The translations under genes were made by a program, and so were the position numbers. DNA of 64,000 nucleotides from NCBI GenBank assembly GCA_033032865.1, contig JAWHQI010000166.1:682001-746000 (forward strand), written 5' to 3'. A model generated the notes under the pieces. It did no database searches, had not been told where the DNA came from, and was given only the letters and a program-made list of their open reading frames with translations. Below are positions 33,086 through 45,246 of this stretch, piece after piece. The stretch is from Dactylorhiza incarnata (Eukaryota; Streptophyta; Magnoliopsida; Asparagales; Orchidaceae). Numbering within the stretch: position 1 is the first letter of the stretch; each line of letters starts with the position of its first letter.

Positions 33086-33603
33086 ATGGTCACGAACCTG
33101 GATGGAAGGTCGTCCCAGTACATGATCCTGTTGTCCAGGATGCAGCAAACCATGCTCTCAAGTCCATCCAGGAGAGGTCCAACTCTCTCGCCGCATATGA
33201 GCTGCTCGAGATTCAGCACGCAAAAGCTGAGGTCGCCTTCTTCTTAATTAGCATGTTTTGGAAGAAATGCTTAATTTATCAAGTCGTCTGTTTAGTAGAA
33301 TATATGGTCTCACCAAATTAGTAATTAAAAATTCAAAAAAAAAAAAATCTCATTAAAAAAATACTCAAAAAGTATTTGATGATGGTGTATCCGAGCGACC
33401 AAATGAACCCCCTTTGAGAAATTCGATTTTGCTCTTAAATCCTTGTTTTTTCTTAATTTTGGTTGCAGGTGATTGAAGAGAGTGCTAAATTTGATTTGCT
33501 GCTGAAAGTAAGGAGGGGAGGGAAGGAGGAGAAATACAAGGTGGAAGTTCACAAGAATCTGGAAGGGAATTTTCTGCTGAATCAGATGCAGCAGGAGCAT
33601 TAG
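33086..33603 (+). CDS. Phytocystatin, C-terminal cystatin-like domain (partial gene)
   Basis: Two exons, 33086-33231 and 33469-33603, joined across a GT-AG intron (GAG|GTCGCC ... TTGCAG|GTG) in matching frame. Exon one begins after a possible acceptor (GTGGTAG) and reads GHEPGWKVVPVHDPVVQDAA, RSNSLAAYELLEIQHAKAE. Exon two reads VIEESAKFDLLLKVRRG, KEEKYKVEVHKNLEG, FLLNQMQQEH and a stop. This is the C-terminal extension domain of long (about 23-kDa) plant cystatins, reported to inhibit legumain-type proteases through the SNSL motif, which is intact. The N-terminal domain, with the papain-inhibiting QxVxG loop and LARFAV helix, is not found upstream in the window. It may lie beyond a transposon-filled intron or be lost. 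The reading frame has no breaks, which stands out in this window. Confidence 0.88.
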
Positions 33604-34806
33604 CTCTCTTTTTCTTGTCACCTCCACACTTCCTAACAACCCTACAAATAATCACATACCTTTTAATTTTGGCTTGTTTGGATTTTAAGCGCTTGGTTTA
33701 TGCATAGCTTAAACATATATGCTGATAATTTCTCGTGGAAAATGCTCCTGTCCAGTTCTCATGTTTGAATTCCGCGAATTGTCTCGACCTCTTGCGAGGG
33801 ATACTGTTGCGAAAATCAATCAATTCTCGAGAGATTTATTAGTAGTTTTGGTGCAGTTGGGTGAGCATCTGGGTGCTTACTCTTAAGCAGTGCTTGCAAG
33901 CAAAACTACCCGTTTTTATAGCGGTGATGCCTGTTTCAAGTTAATCCCGACCTAATTTCTCTGGATTGAATTTGGGATTATTTCAGCTCTAGCTGAATCT
34001 CTCTTATATTTGAGTTGCTAAAAAGTGTGTACAACTGTCAGAGTTCATCTGTCACTATATGAAAGTGAAGATGCATGTTTTGTGCAATATTAAGCATCTT
34101 ATATTATGGCTATATATAACTACTATTAATTACCCAAACTTCTTCAGAGTTAGCTTTTCCATATCATTCAGGGCCTTCAGGCTTGTTTCCAGAGTTAAAG
34201 TTTTTTCTTATATAAAGCTATATTCAACCCAAGGAATCTAATATATTTATTAATGTGTTTGATTTCGTTCCTTCTAATTTAGAAAATTCCCTACCAGGAT
34301 TTGTTTCACTTCGATGCTTTTGACAATTATGTAACTACAAAATATAGTAAATGACAAATATGTTTAAATGTGGGCATTGTTATAGGTAGATCAATTTTGG
34401 CTATATATAAACAAAAAAAGTCAGCAGTGAAACTACTAAAAGAAGTCAGCAGTGAAATTACTAAAAAAAAAGTCAACAAATCTGACCAAGGAAGAAGTGA
34501 AGAACATACTGAAAAAGTGGAGCAGATCTGGTACAAGACAATTCTGACGAACCAGGTAAAGGAGAGGTATTTCCGGCGAACATGATGACGGTTGAGAAAG
34601 TTATTGAGAGGTGATGAAGAGAGTCTGGCGGAAGCAGGGATGCCTAATATTATTTAAAATTAATTACATTAAAACAAAAATTTCAAAAATTAATACAGTA
34701 ACGGATTTAGATCGCTTCTATCTTCTTGTCCTTCTTGATTGAAACAGCAGACCCCTCCCCCTGCCCCGATTTTTAAGATAAAACAGAGGCTGACCACAAC
34801 CGGAGT
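33604..34806. other. Cystatin 3' flank, no further gene seen
   Basis: AT-rich sequence. A short imperfect direct repeat (AAGTCAGCAGTGAAA) occurs near 34417 and 34443. Nothing else was recognised. Confidence 0.5.
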
Positions 34807-36959
34807 ACTCCTGTATGATCCCCTTTTTTTGCAATTTCACCGGGTCTTATGCTCATAACCGCCGCCTTGCGGTGACACCAACTCTCAGGAAGGTCGCCAC
34901 TACAAGACGCCGATTCTGCCGGCAAATTCAACATCCTGGCCAACAATACATCACAGAGAAACTAAGGAAGCATGTAAATAATATAAGTCCACAATCACAT
35001 AGTGATATATATATATAATACCACAAAATAGTCCACAATAAGAAATACTAAAGATAAAAGGGCTCCTGCCCAGTACATATGTCCTCACTACAACGCTCGT
35101 GGAAGTATAATGCTAAACACTAACGGAACCCGCAGTTGTTGCTGCTGCTGCTCCCGAACTAGGCTGACTCACCTCCTCCTGCATCGTACCCTGGCTGTGC
35201 TGGATCCCTCGAGGCCGCTCCCTGTCTCCCAATCAGAGCCCTGTGATGTTTTGTCATAATCGACCGTTAATCAAAAGACTAAGTCAATCCCCCACCCCTC
35301 CCCCGGTGACTCCTAGGCACCGAGCGGGAGGAATGAAAAGGAGGACATCAAGGCAGAAAGTACAAGCAGATGGTGGTGGTTGTAGTTATTAGGACGCATA
35401 TACTAAAATTTGTCTAATCAAGGGGCCTACTTACATAATCATAATGTAACATCAGTAAAGTAGTGGTAAGTGAATGACAATAAGGAAGCAATAAGATAAT
35501 GGTAAAGCAGTTATTAAAGAAAGGTAACCTTAACTTATAAGAATGACATACAAGCTTATAAGTTAAGGGGTCGTTTTGTAAGACTCATCATATAAAAGAT
35601 CCCATAATAATTTATACGATGGGGATATAGGTTGTATGCAATGTTATGTGTGATATGAAATGCTATGCAAAGTTTAATGATCATGGTTCACACAAGTGCA
35701 ACTCACCCACACGATTCTATGCGCACAGACCTTTAGTTCCCCGATTTGGAGTTAGCTAAACTCTCAGGTACCTCTCGTAGTGGCAAACGTAGGTAGTGGG
35801 TTGGGCCACCTCACTCCTAGGCCGGTATTCACACTACCTAACATAGACCTTTCGTACTTCACGGTACACCTAGCCAGGTGCTACGGAGCATCTTGTACTA
35901 GTGCTGGAGTCCACCAGTCTTTTCTTGGCTAAGTGAATACTCACACTTACCGAGCCAACGTACTGACGTCGGTGTGAACGACTGCCCAATACCGATGACC
36001 CACCACTTATATGCACAAGCACATATGCTACAATTGAACCCCTGAGCCAACGGCTCACCGGACTAATCAGTCCATATCACCAAACCAAGTTTCAGCTTGC
36101 AACACATTCCTTCCTTAAACTCACCACGAGCCCACTGCTCGCAGAACTAGACCAACCAAACTATATTCCCATAACCAAGGGGGTGTGTGTATGTGTACTT
36201 GATAACTTATTATTAGATTAATCTTTTCTTGTTATAGGACCTAACATTGTAAGCGTTAGTCTTGAACTTTCCGAGGTCAACCCTGTGAGGGGCTCACAAC
36301 GGTACTAGGAGATGCGATGAGATGATAGCACAAACCTCCCTTTCTCAAGACACTTAGTTTTATTGGTCACTACCCAACACCACACTCTTATGTTACTCTA
36401 GAGTCCTAGGATGGATTAAGAATCACCCGAAGAATTAATGCTCTCTTGAACACCAACACTTCTCCTAAGAGTATACAACTCAACCACAATTACAGGAGGC
36501 CTTGAAGGGACTTTTGTCTCTTCCTTCATAGAGTTGACCTACATGACCACCCATTAAATAATCCCTACCCAAGGGCTTATGAGAAAACCCCCAAAACCCC
36601 CAAACTCCTTTTTGGCTAACCGCAACCCATTTCAACCTTAAGGGGAATGGTTGACATATATGAAGGTCCTATATGTTCCTAAGGTTTTCATATGATGAAC
36701 CATACCTCAAAAGGTTGGATGTGATCTATATTGAAGAAATATCAGTAATTTATATTTTTCTCCCTGATTATTTCCTTGGAAATCATTATATGAATAATTA
36801 AGCTATGATCCAATTGTGAAGGAACTTCAACTTTCTCTTACCCAAATGTCATGAATTAATTTCCACGGATTCTAACAAGCCTAAAATGTCATCCAACAGA
36901 GATTGACTATTTTACAAGATCGTATGCTCATGTAATTCAAATAAATCACAAATGCTATT

Positions 36960-37600
36960 TTTAACCAATGCGTGAACAAAGTACAGTAGATATCCATCCA
37001 AAAATTATGATAAAATTACCAAAGCTCTATATTGGCCATAGAAGCTTACTGGCCAATTTTCATATTTTTTGAATCCAATTTAACCACATAAATAAATATT
37101 GCAAAAGAACTAAATTTAAATCAGTTTGTGAAGGAACCACTACATAAACTCATCCAATAATTAATTAAAAATTGGTAGAGCATCATGATGCTATAAAAGA
37201 ACTATTGGCCAAGTTCCATATTTTCCATAAATCATTTAGCCATATAATTAATTAATTCAAGGGAACTAAATATAGTGAAATTGCGAAGGTAACACTATAA
37301 ATTCTTATCCAAAAATTGTGATAAAAATTTCAGAGCATTATAATAACCCTATAGGCTCTCTGAACAAATTTCACATTTTTCTAAAATCATATGATCACAT
37401 AATTAATCTAAATCATGGAAATTAACTTTTGACACATTATGAAGAAACTACCAAATTAACTTCTCCAAAAATTATATACAAATTTCCATAGACTCATTGC
37501 ATCATGAAAAGTTTACTGTCCAAGTTTCATAACCTTTAGAAAACATATGACCATATATTTTGCATGTGAAATGAAAGTTACCAAATTAAATATTAAATGT
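36960..37600. repeat. Diverged tandem repeat, about 155-bp period
   Basis: Four AT-rich units inside the solo LTR, recognised by anchors GAAGGAACCAC, GAAGGTAACAC and GAAGAAACTACC near 37130, 37287 and 37441, and by the recurring CCAAAAATTATGATAAAAT and CCATATAATTAAT blocks. Divergence between units is high. Confidence 0.7.
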
Positions 37601-39299
37601 TCAGTGGGTGATAATGATTCTAAAAATTTCAACAAAATTATCCATGGTTTTTATTCACCCTATGAAACCATCTACAAAGTTTCAAGCCCATCCATGGAGT
37701 TATAACACCATCTCCTTCATAAACCCCTATATGCACCCCAAGGGGTTATACTAGATTTTCTTGGTATTCCAACCCTAAATCTTATATAATTATTTGTGGG
37801 GGTGTTTTATGTGACAATAAAGGAGTGACCAAAGTTTCATCATATTTGGTTGAGGGATGACCACTCAAATCCACAAGTACACTTTTTTTATGAACTAAAG
37901 TTTAACCTTCCTAAGTGACTATGATTGAACACTAATTTACCAAATCAAATCAAACCCCAATGGGCAGAAATTTTGCTCATGGCCATATAATATCCCCACA
38001 AGCCATCCACCAAAGATTTGGGGAATTTGGAGGTCCATAGACCCCCATATTTAGGTCACATATGTATTATTAAAATATTACAAAAACTATAGAAATCACC
38101 TCCGAAAAGTATTATTTTTGGATATTATGTGAGTCATGGCCATTCTGGTCTATGGTCAAATTTCCAGGTCATTTGACTAAGTGGATCAATGGAGGCACAC
38201 TAATATATATCTGGTTAGCCCTAGGGACACCTTGCACCAAAAAGGGTGCTTAGGGAGATCCAGTGGGCCAAATTGAGTGAAACAAATTTTAAAATAAAAT
38301 AGACACCAAGGGAAACATATTTTATATTGACCACTTTTTCAGTAGAGGCCACTATGTATTTTTAATAAATAAAAACACTCACTGCATAATATGTGACAGA
38401 ATTTAAATAACCTATACATTATATCATTTCGGTCTGCGAATATCAGATCGCGCCAGATCTAACGGCTGTGGATCATCATCCCCAGCAAACTGACGGTCCC
38501 CGACAGCCCGTCCTGGGAGACTTTTAGACTCAATTTGCCATCCACCCACACTTTCTCCTAGCCGGCTATTGCCACCACCACCTTCGTCGAGGTGGTGGCC
38601 GACGATTGGCGGTGGTTTGTCGGCCGGTGGTGGCCGGAATAGGGTTTTCTAGGGGGGGGGGAGGCTCGAAAATGTGACCTTTCGGGAACGTGATTCAAGC
38701 CCGATTTGGCTCGAATCAAGCCCCCAATAGATTGATATCTATGCACTAAGGGAGGAGGAGGGGATAAGACCTGTGAGGTGGCTGTCTGCCTTGCCGATCG
38801 CCAATTCACCATGGATGCTTGAGGAGCTTTGGGGGCCATGGCAATCTCCTGCTAGGGAGCACAAAATCTTCTGGAAAGATGGAGGTTTTACTTCCCTCAA
38901 ACCTCTTAAGGTGATGAAGGGCTCAATTGAGGGAGAGGGGGGTTACAAAGTTGAATGCCATTAATGACCCTTAATGGTAAATTTTGGCCATGTTAAACTC
39001 CCATGAAATTCACCTCCCCTTGACATGAAATCATCAGAAAACTCCTCATAACTGATAGAGGGAATGAATTATCATCAATTGGGAGAGAATGGAGGGTCAA
39101 TTTGCCTTGAATGCCATGAATTCACCTTGAATGACCACTTTCTCTCTCTTCAAATTGGGGAAAACTCCCAATTTCTCTCTCCAAGTCACCCCTCCAGAAA
39201 TTGGATGGCATTTCATGTAGTTTCAGTGGCGACTGATCATTTGGGCCATTGAAATTGGGCTTAGCCCAAAGAGATTGAGCTTTTGGCTTGATTAGCCCA

Positions 39300-39545
39300 A
39301 TTTGGGCAATATTGACAAAGTGTCGACTTTGGTCAAATTGGTGAAATTGATTGGGCCCAATTGGTCAATGTTGACCCATTGACCTTCCTTAGTGGATAGG
39401 GGAGCTTGTGGAAAGTCACTTGGGCCAATTGAACCCTAATTGACCCTAAATATGCTGGTTTGACTTATTTGGGGCTAGGGTTGACTTTGGTCAAAATGAT
39501 CAATTGGGTTGACCCCAATGAGTCCTTTGTGACCCAAGGGACTCC
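39300..39545. repeat. Cluster of TTGAC/GTCAA motifs in LTR U3
   Basis: About ten TTGAC or GTCAA cores in 240 bases (for example GTTGACTTTGGTCAAAATG near 39480), in the first 500 bases of the minus-strand LTR. TTGAC(C/T) is the core of the WRKY-binding W-box in plants. Confidence 0.7.
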
Positions 39546-40240
39546 CTAAGGGTTAGGAGTGTCATTGTAGGGTTAGGTGATCAATTTAATACCTAGAAAT
39601 CCAACCCTAGGTTAAGTAACTAGAATTTACAATTTGCAGACCAAGGTGACTTTACCTATTTCCTTGAGTTCTTAGGGCATCCTTGATCATCGCAGAGCAT
39701 TGCCATGGCCTAGTCAAGTCAAAAACCCTCTTAGGGGTCTAGTTGTTTGTGAGATGTTACAACTCCTATGACCACTGTCGCGTACACCGCCGAAGTTACA
39801 CTTTTTAAATAGTTTCACAGTTCCTCGAAGCAGCATTATGTAGTGTCGGAGGCGTCGGTAGTGGAGTGATTTATGATCCTAAATCTTTGACAACACTCTC
39901 GAGGTGTATCTAAATTCTATCTATTATGTATTCCGGCAGTAGGCGGTCGGCGTCAAGAAGCTCTCTAGCCAAACTCCAGCGGAACATGGGAGGCGACAAA
40001 GGAGGAGGGGAGATGCGGCGCATAGTGAGGGACTATGATTTTTTTTTTTTCTAATATTTGCATATAACAAATTTAAATTTGTTCTTGTTTGTATATAGTC
40101 AAAATTTGTATATAGCAGAAGTGGATCTCTTAAATATTCTAAGACTATTATTGAAAAAGAAATGTACAATATCACAGAGCTATAAACGTAATTTTAGAAA
40201 ATAATAATAATTCTGTTCATATATGGGAAGTAAAAATAAG

Positions 40241-40741
40241 AGAGTTGATATTAGCAGTCCAATTCTCGCTATTCACATCCCAAAAATTGTAAAAAACCTA
40301 ATTATATTTGCAGTCCAATTCTCGCTAATCGCACCCCATCGAACAACCTCCTCTTCTCCATCTCTTTTCCGTTGCCTAAATTCTAGTCGTAGTTCTATCG
40401 GTCACGTCGTCTTTCCCCCTCTTAGATTCACCTTCAAAAACGAAGAAAATTATCCAGCGAAAATCCCCAAAAAGTAGTCCGTTTTTTGGTTAGAGAAAGG
40501 TTTGCATGTCATTTATCTTTGTTTAGAGTTAATTCTTCTATGCATGTCATTTAACTTGTTTTCCTGCTAGGTTTTTAAATTGTTTTAGTCATTAAGATGT
40601 TTTTCTAGGCTTCTAGTACTTAATAAATCACCAAAGTTTTTCGTTTATTTAGGATGAGAGTGAGATGCAAATATAATTTTGGACTACAAATATAATTTAT
40701 GGACTACGAATAGCCAGTTCCGGACTGCTAATATCAACTCT
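40241..40741. mobile_element. MITE with 20-bp perfect terminal inverted repeats
   Basis: AGAGTTGATATTAGCAGTCC at 40241-40260 is the exact inverted complement of 40722-40741. A further CTATTC match follows inside. Flanks are A-rich (AAAAATAAG and AAAAAAAAT), so the target duplication and superfamily are unclear; a Mutator-like 9-bp duplication is possible. The interior (40320-40480) is pyrimidine-rich and unlike the surroundings. No transposase. Confidence 0.8.
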
Positions 40742-41420
40742 AAAAAAAATGAGAATATCGAGGTAAATGCTTTGCAAAAATACATTAATTTAATAGTTAA
40801 TAGAGCTGGGGTAAAAACAAAGTAGGAGACTGGATGACTATTTCCTACAAGAGAGACTTATGGCAGGTGGGAAGCAAACGCCACCGGGGACGCGCCTCAT
40901 AGCGTTTGTTTTTCTGCAATCGGTGGCATTTGCTCTTGTTTTCTTGAGGGAAACGAAGAAACCTCCCCGTCTCCAAATCCGCCCCCCTCCCATCGGTGGA
41001 GATCGCCAGTGGCGTTGCTCCCTCACCGGAATGCTGCGGCGCTCCCAAACGGAGCCTTAATAAGAAGTGCTTCTCAGTGACAAGCTCAGGGGAATGACTC
41101 TTATTAGGCAAATGCAAATTCAAACACACTTGTGCTAATTCCAATTTGATCCCATTTTCCCCTGAATAATGATCACTGAGGCAAAATATGAGATTGGGAC
41201 GCCGAGACCAAAACATCGAGCTGATGAAGCGCAAGCCGTCGACATGGTTGAAATGTTTGCTCGATCGGACTGAAATTGGCGACAATTGGCTTATTGCAGG
41301 GAATTTGGCGCATTTGTTTACTATTTAAACTGCCATTTATTTTTATTTTTCTATATTATCTTTATATCCCTTGGCCAGCGTTATCTCTCCGTGCAAATCA
41401 TTTTTTTTGTTTTGATGGGG
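40742..41420. other. No gene recognised
   Basis: Mixed sequence with only short overlapping frames in both directions and no domain. Nothing supports a gene. Confidence 0.45.
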
Positions 41421-41422
41421 TT

Positions 41423-42397
41423 TCTCCTAAAGATATTCGAGTCAAACCGGTAGGACTTCGACCGAAGCGCTCAAGCGAGCCAACCCGACCAAGCGAGCCG
41501 TGCGAGTAAACCACGCTCGCTCGAAGGATCGCAAAGCCACCCAAAGGGCCGCACAAACAAAACACGCACACGAAACCACGAGCTGCGCGCCACGCACAGC
41601 CTCCCTGCGTGCAAGAAAACCACGCGCACGAACAAAGCACGTACACAGAACCGCGAGCCCGCGCGCGCGCTTCGCCTGCCGCCGGTCTCCGGCGCGCCAC
41701 CGCCACTTCCGCCGCCTCCGGCCTCCATCATCGCCGGGCAACTTGCCTGGGCCGCTCGGACCGCCGGTGGGGTGGGTGGGGGAGGGCTTGGCATGTTTGT
41801 CATCTTCGGAAAATTTGTGATCCAGGTGACCGGAACGAGCAACGTCATTCGTCAACTCAAGATTCAGTCAGACACAATTACCAGCACGTTCCTTCAAGAA
41901 AGCTATAAAAGGCCCCCAGACTTTAATTTGAAAGGATGCAACCGAAGAGACAAGTGAGTTCTGAGGTTTTCCGACGAGGATGTGGGACTTTGATCGTTCC
42001 TCCGCTCTGAATTCCCTCCGCTCGCTCTCAAGTATGCTCATGCTCAAGGCTCTAATGGACACTCTCGCGAGCCCCAACAAAGGAATGGAAAGACACTCTC
42101 AAGGACGCTCTATGAACTTAGTCATTTTTTCCTCTTTTCATTACTTTCAAAGCTTGTAAACGGAGATGTGACATGTCACCCTCCTGGAATCAGTAACTCT
42201 TGTAACCTCAAAGAAACTAGTGGATTTCGGCTAGCACAGATCCGATCACGTGGTTTTACCCTTTTCGGGTTTTCCACGCTAAAATGCCCCGTGTCATTGC
42301 TGCTTGGTTTTCATTTGACTGTTTGCGCGCTCGGCTCACTCTCGTGTTAAGGCGGTCCGATTCTCTGGACCGGGGGAAAATCGAGTGACCCGCAATA
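41423..42397 (+). mobile_element. Tat-lineage LTR (5' LTR of a truncated element)
   Basis: The right end ...GACCCGCAATA precedes a PBS. A TATA box (GCTATAAAAGGCC) lies at 41902-41914. The last 170 bases match the Tat LTR at 32 kb on the other strand. The left end is uncertain; 41423 is only a guess at a TGTTTTGATGGGG start. The CpG-rich 41490-41770 block would then be U3. Confidence 0.6.
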
Positions 42398-42985
42398 GTT
42401 TGGCACCGTCTATGTGAAGGTGTTCCAAACTCTCTAAAAAATCTCTGAAGACCGCGCTTGCTCTACGCAAACACTCACAACCGACTGCAATGGCAAGGAG
42501 AAGCGCACGCACTGCTAACGGGGCGGCTCCGGAGCAGCGTGCCGAGCTGGCCCCCCAACTCGCCTGCAAGCAACGCTCCACTTCTGGAGGGATCCGCCGT
42601 CGCACCTGCAACTTCCGTGGAGGAGCGCTTACGACTAATGGAGGAGCGCCAGGTAGAGGTGCTCAGCCTGCTTCTAGACTTGGGAGTTTCCCATCCTCCC
42701 AACCCCACTGTCGCTCAAGGAGGAAGAACACTACTCGCCTAGGGACGTATCCCACATGGGGACGCTTCCCACCTCCATGAACCACCTACTGACGAGCTGT
42801 CCGACGCGGCAAGCTCCGGACACACTGCACGGCCGGTTGTGCCACATTGGAATGGTCGGCTCAATCCTCGCCCGTCGGAAGCAAACGTTGGGTAGGACAA
42901 CCGAAGACTCACCTGCGAGGAAGTGAGGACATGTTCGAGGAGGAGTATGCCCAGATTAGGCACCGCCCTGCAAATGCACGACGCC
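42398..42985 (+). pseudogene. PBS and gag fragment of a second Tat element
   Basis: TTTGGCACCGTC (42400) is the primer site with one change from GGCGCC. Then ATG at 42490, and in an alternative frame EERLRLMEERQVEVLSLLLDLGVSHPPNP. This matches the N-terminal gag block of the Tat element at 31.8 kb. DMFEEEYAQIRHRPANARRPF near 42930 matches its next block. Similarity stops near 42985. Confidence 0.75.
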
Positions 42986-43650
42986 CTTTTTGTTGTGAAA
43001 AACCTTAATTTGGTATATAAAGTTAATCTTGTGCTCTTTCGGTTGTTATATAAAATGCTTGTGTTTGAAAGACTATTGATTTAAGTGTTAAATAAAGCTT
43101 TGTTGTATAAAACAAGTAAAAGAAAAACTTTTACATCTCTGTACAATTGTATAGTGACAATACTTTTGTATGCAAAGTTGAACCTAAGAATTGAGATATG
43201 CTCGATGAAATACAATCAAAGCTCTGATATATATATAATAGCTTTCTATCAAATTACGTCGACATGCTTTATTCCTGATGTCGACGTACGTGCAGTGGAA
43301 TCATGGGAACTGTTGGAGTTCGTCGATATGCTTATAATATAAGCTTCGACATTTGAGCTAAGAGTTGGGGTTGCATGAATGCGGATGTCAGAGCTTATTA
43401 TAAACGTCGAGGAGTTGCTTTTCTTTCTCGATGTTTTCTTAAAAACTAATCAGAGTTTTTGGTTTGCTTATGCCGACTTACTATGATACGAAGTCAACAT
43501 TCAAGAATCATTCAATTCGTTTGCAAGATTTACGCAATCAAATCATAGCCGTTATTATTTTATTATGGAAGGCAATGTATTATACAAGGATATCTATTCC
43601 TTTCAGAAAAGGTAATGAACATATTCGAAACCTCTTGAGGGCTAACAATT
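42986..43650. other. No gene recognised
   Basis: AT-rich sequence without domain. GTCGACGTACGTG near 43280 and TCGTCGATATG near 43320 are short palindromic-looking strings only. Confidence 0.4.
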
Positions 43651-43879
43651 ATCTTGTTAGGGTTTACTGAAAAGGGCTACAATCTTCTTCTTTACCTCTC
43701 TTCGGTTCTCCTGAGATTTTGAAGAATAATAGCAGTTTGAAATGATCTCTTCTCTTGGTTCGACGTCTGTTCATTTGAAAGAAAAGAACAAGGGTCTCAA
43801 TAGAATACAATCCTCTACAGATTAATCTCTTCTCTCGATTGAATCTGAATTTCAAGGGGAAAACGACTGCTCTTCTCTC

Positions 43880-44205
43880 GACAGACATTCTTCATCAAGC
43901 TTTACAAAGAGTTCTTGAAATCTCTCATCAAAAGATTATCAGTGGTGGTTGATCCTCCTTAGCAAAATGACCTACGTTGGTTCAGTCTCCTTATCAAAAG
44001 GCTATTGGTTTGAGATTCCTGATCAAAATCTCATTTGTTTCCAAGAATCTCCTTAATAAAAGATTGAGTAGTTTTTTGTTCTAAGAATCTCCTTAACAAA
44101 AGATTCAGTTGTTGTGATTCTAGGAATCTGCTTAGCAAAAGATTCAGTTGTATTGGTTCAAGAGTCTCCTAATAAAAAGACTCGAACACTGTCATAGTGG
44201 AATTC
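43880..44205. repeat. Diverged tandem repeat, about 47-50-bp unit
   Basis: Six or so units of the form AAGAATCTCCTTAACAAAAG plus ATTCAGTTGTT, decaying at both ends. Confidence 0.75.
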
Positions 44206-44639
44206 CTACCAAAGGGGTAGAAGAGGGAGACGTACCCAAGTTTGGGGAACCTCTATAAAAAACTTTGTGTCTCCTGGGAGTTCGCGCGACTAGAAACCGA
44301 GACCGCCCGAACTGCCTGCCTGCGACTTGAACAACACCAACCGAGAACTCCGCGACCTACCGAACTCCACTGATTCTCCCGAACTCCAGCAACCCGCACT
44401 GCAAGCCACGAGACCGCCCGAACACCTTAGAAGAAGAGGTGACGGCTGCTGCCCGCACAATCCGCAGAAACTTCACAAGGAAATTCAATCTGCTAACCGG
44501 CCGGTCACAAAAATAAGACCGCAAGAAATAGGCGCGAGCTCATCTTACACTTGGTGCGATTAATTATGCTGCAACAGTGACTCCTATTTATAGGCGTGCG
44601 ACCTGATCCAGTCACCACCCTATGAGATAGAGTCACCGC

Positions 44640-45205
44640 CCCCTGACCGCGCGACCTAAGACCGGTCAATCCGCGCGGTCAGCAGATCGCTCTACGCCTG
44701 TGAGCTCGCCGACTTCAAACCTGACCAGGAGAATGCCACTCCTGCAAGAAGCCGCGCGATCATGACAACTCACATGGTCATGTCGCCCACCACTAGTGTT
44801 CGCATATACGAGACCTCCTCCAGAGACCGCGAACACAACCAGGAGACCGTGCGACTAAGAGAACCTTAGTCCGTGCGCACCATCAAGAAACTGGTCAGTC
44901 ACCAGACCGGACTGCCCCCACCACGCGGTCACACACAAACAAGATCGCACGGTCTCACCTTACAGAAGACAGCTCGCCACGCGGTCACACGACCAGATCG
45001 CACGACCACACCTTGCTGAAACCTGCTCCGCCATGCGGTTACACGAAACAGACCGCGCGGCCTCACCTCAGCACCTTGGACAGAGAACGGCGGTCACGCC
45101 GAGAGGTCATGCGGCTAGACCAAAGAGATCGGACTGCATATGGAGATTGCAAGACCGCGTGGTTAGCCAGACCGCGCGACCTCCCCCCAGACCGCGCGAC
45201 CTCCC
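44640..45205. repeat. GACCGCGCG motif array in LTR U3
   Basis: Around fifteen variants of GACCGCGCGGTC, ACCGCGCGACC or CACGCGGTCAC. GACCGCGCGGTC is a perfect 12-bp palindrome. The array lies upstream of the minus-strand TATA box at 44590. Confidence 0.8.
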
Positions 45206-45246
45206 CCCAGACAGCCAACTTCCACTTCAATATTTTCAACAGTGTT

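Larger units (their letters stand above)
34812..39761 (-). mobile_element. Solo Ty3/gypsy LTR (4.95 kb, Tekay/Del-like)
   Basis: Ends TGTATGATCC and ...GAGATGTTACA, flanked on both sides by ACTCC (34807-34811, 39762-39766). Minus-strand segments match the LTR at 51608-55498: the GGCGTCTTGTAGTGG...CGCAAG stretch near the LTR end, and the GAACTAAAGGTCT...CATATAAAA...ATAAGTTAAG stretch near 35740-35530. No PBS or pol inside, so a solo LTR. At nearly 5 kb it is at the long end for plant LTRs. Confidence 0.85.
43066..45241 (-). mobile_element. Candidate copia-type LTR on the minus strand
   Basis: Right end ...TTTTCAACA (minus start TGTTGAAAA) and a possible left end TGAAAGACT, each flanked by GTGTT (43061-43065, 45242-45246). 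A minus-strand TATA box (GCCTATAAATAGG) lies at 44584-44596, and upstream of it sits a motif array, as in the other LTRs. The GTGTT match could be chance and the left terminus is not the usual CAACA, so only the U3-TATA part is convincing. Confidence 0.4.

Noticed and set aside
41398..41908. Cluster of overlapping frames of 100-137 codons on both strands
   Set aside because: Result of CpG-rich sequence with few stops in the presumed Tat U3.
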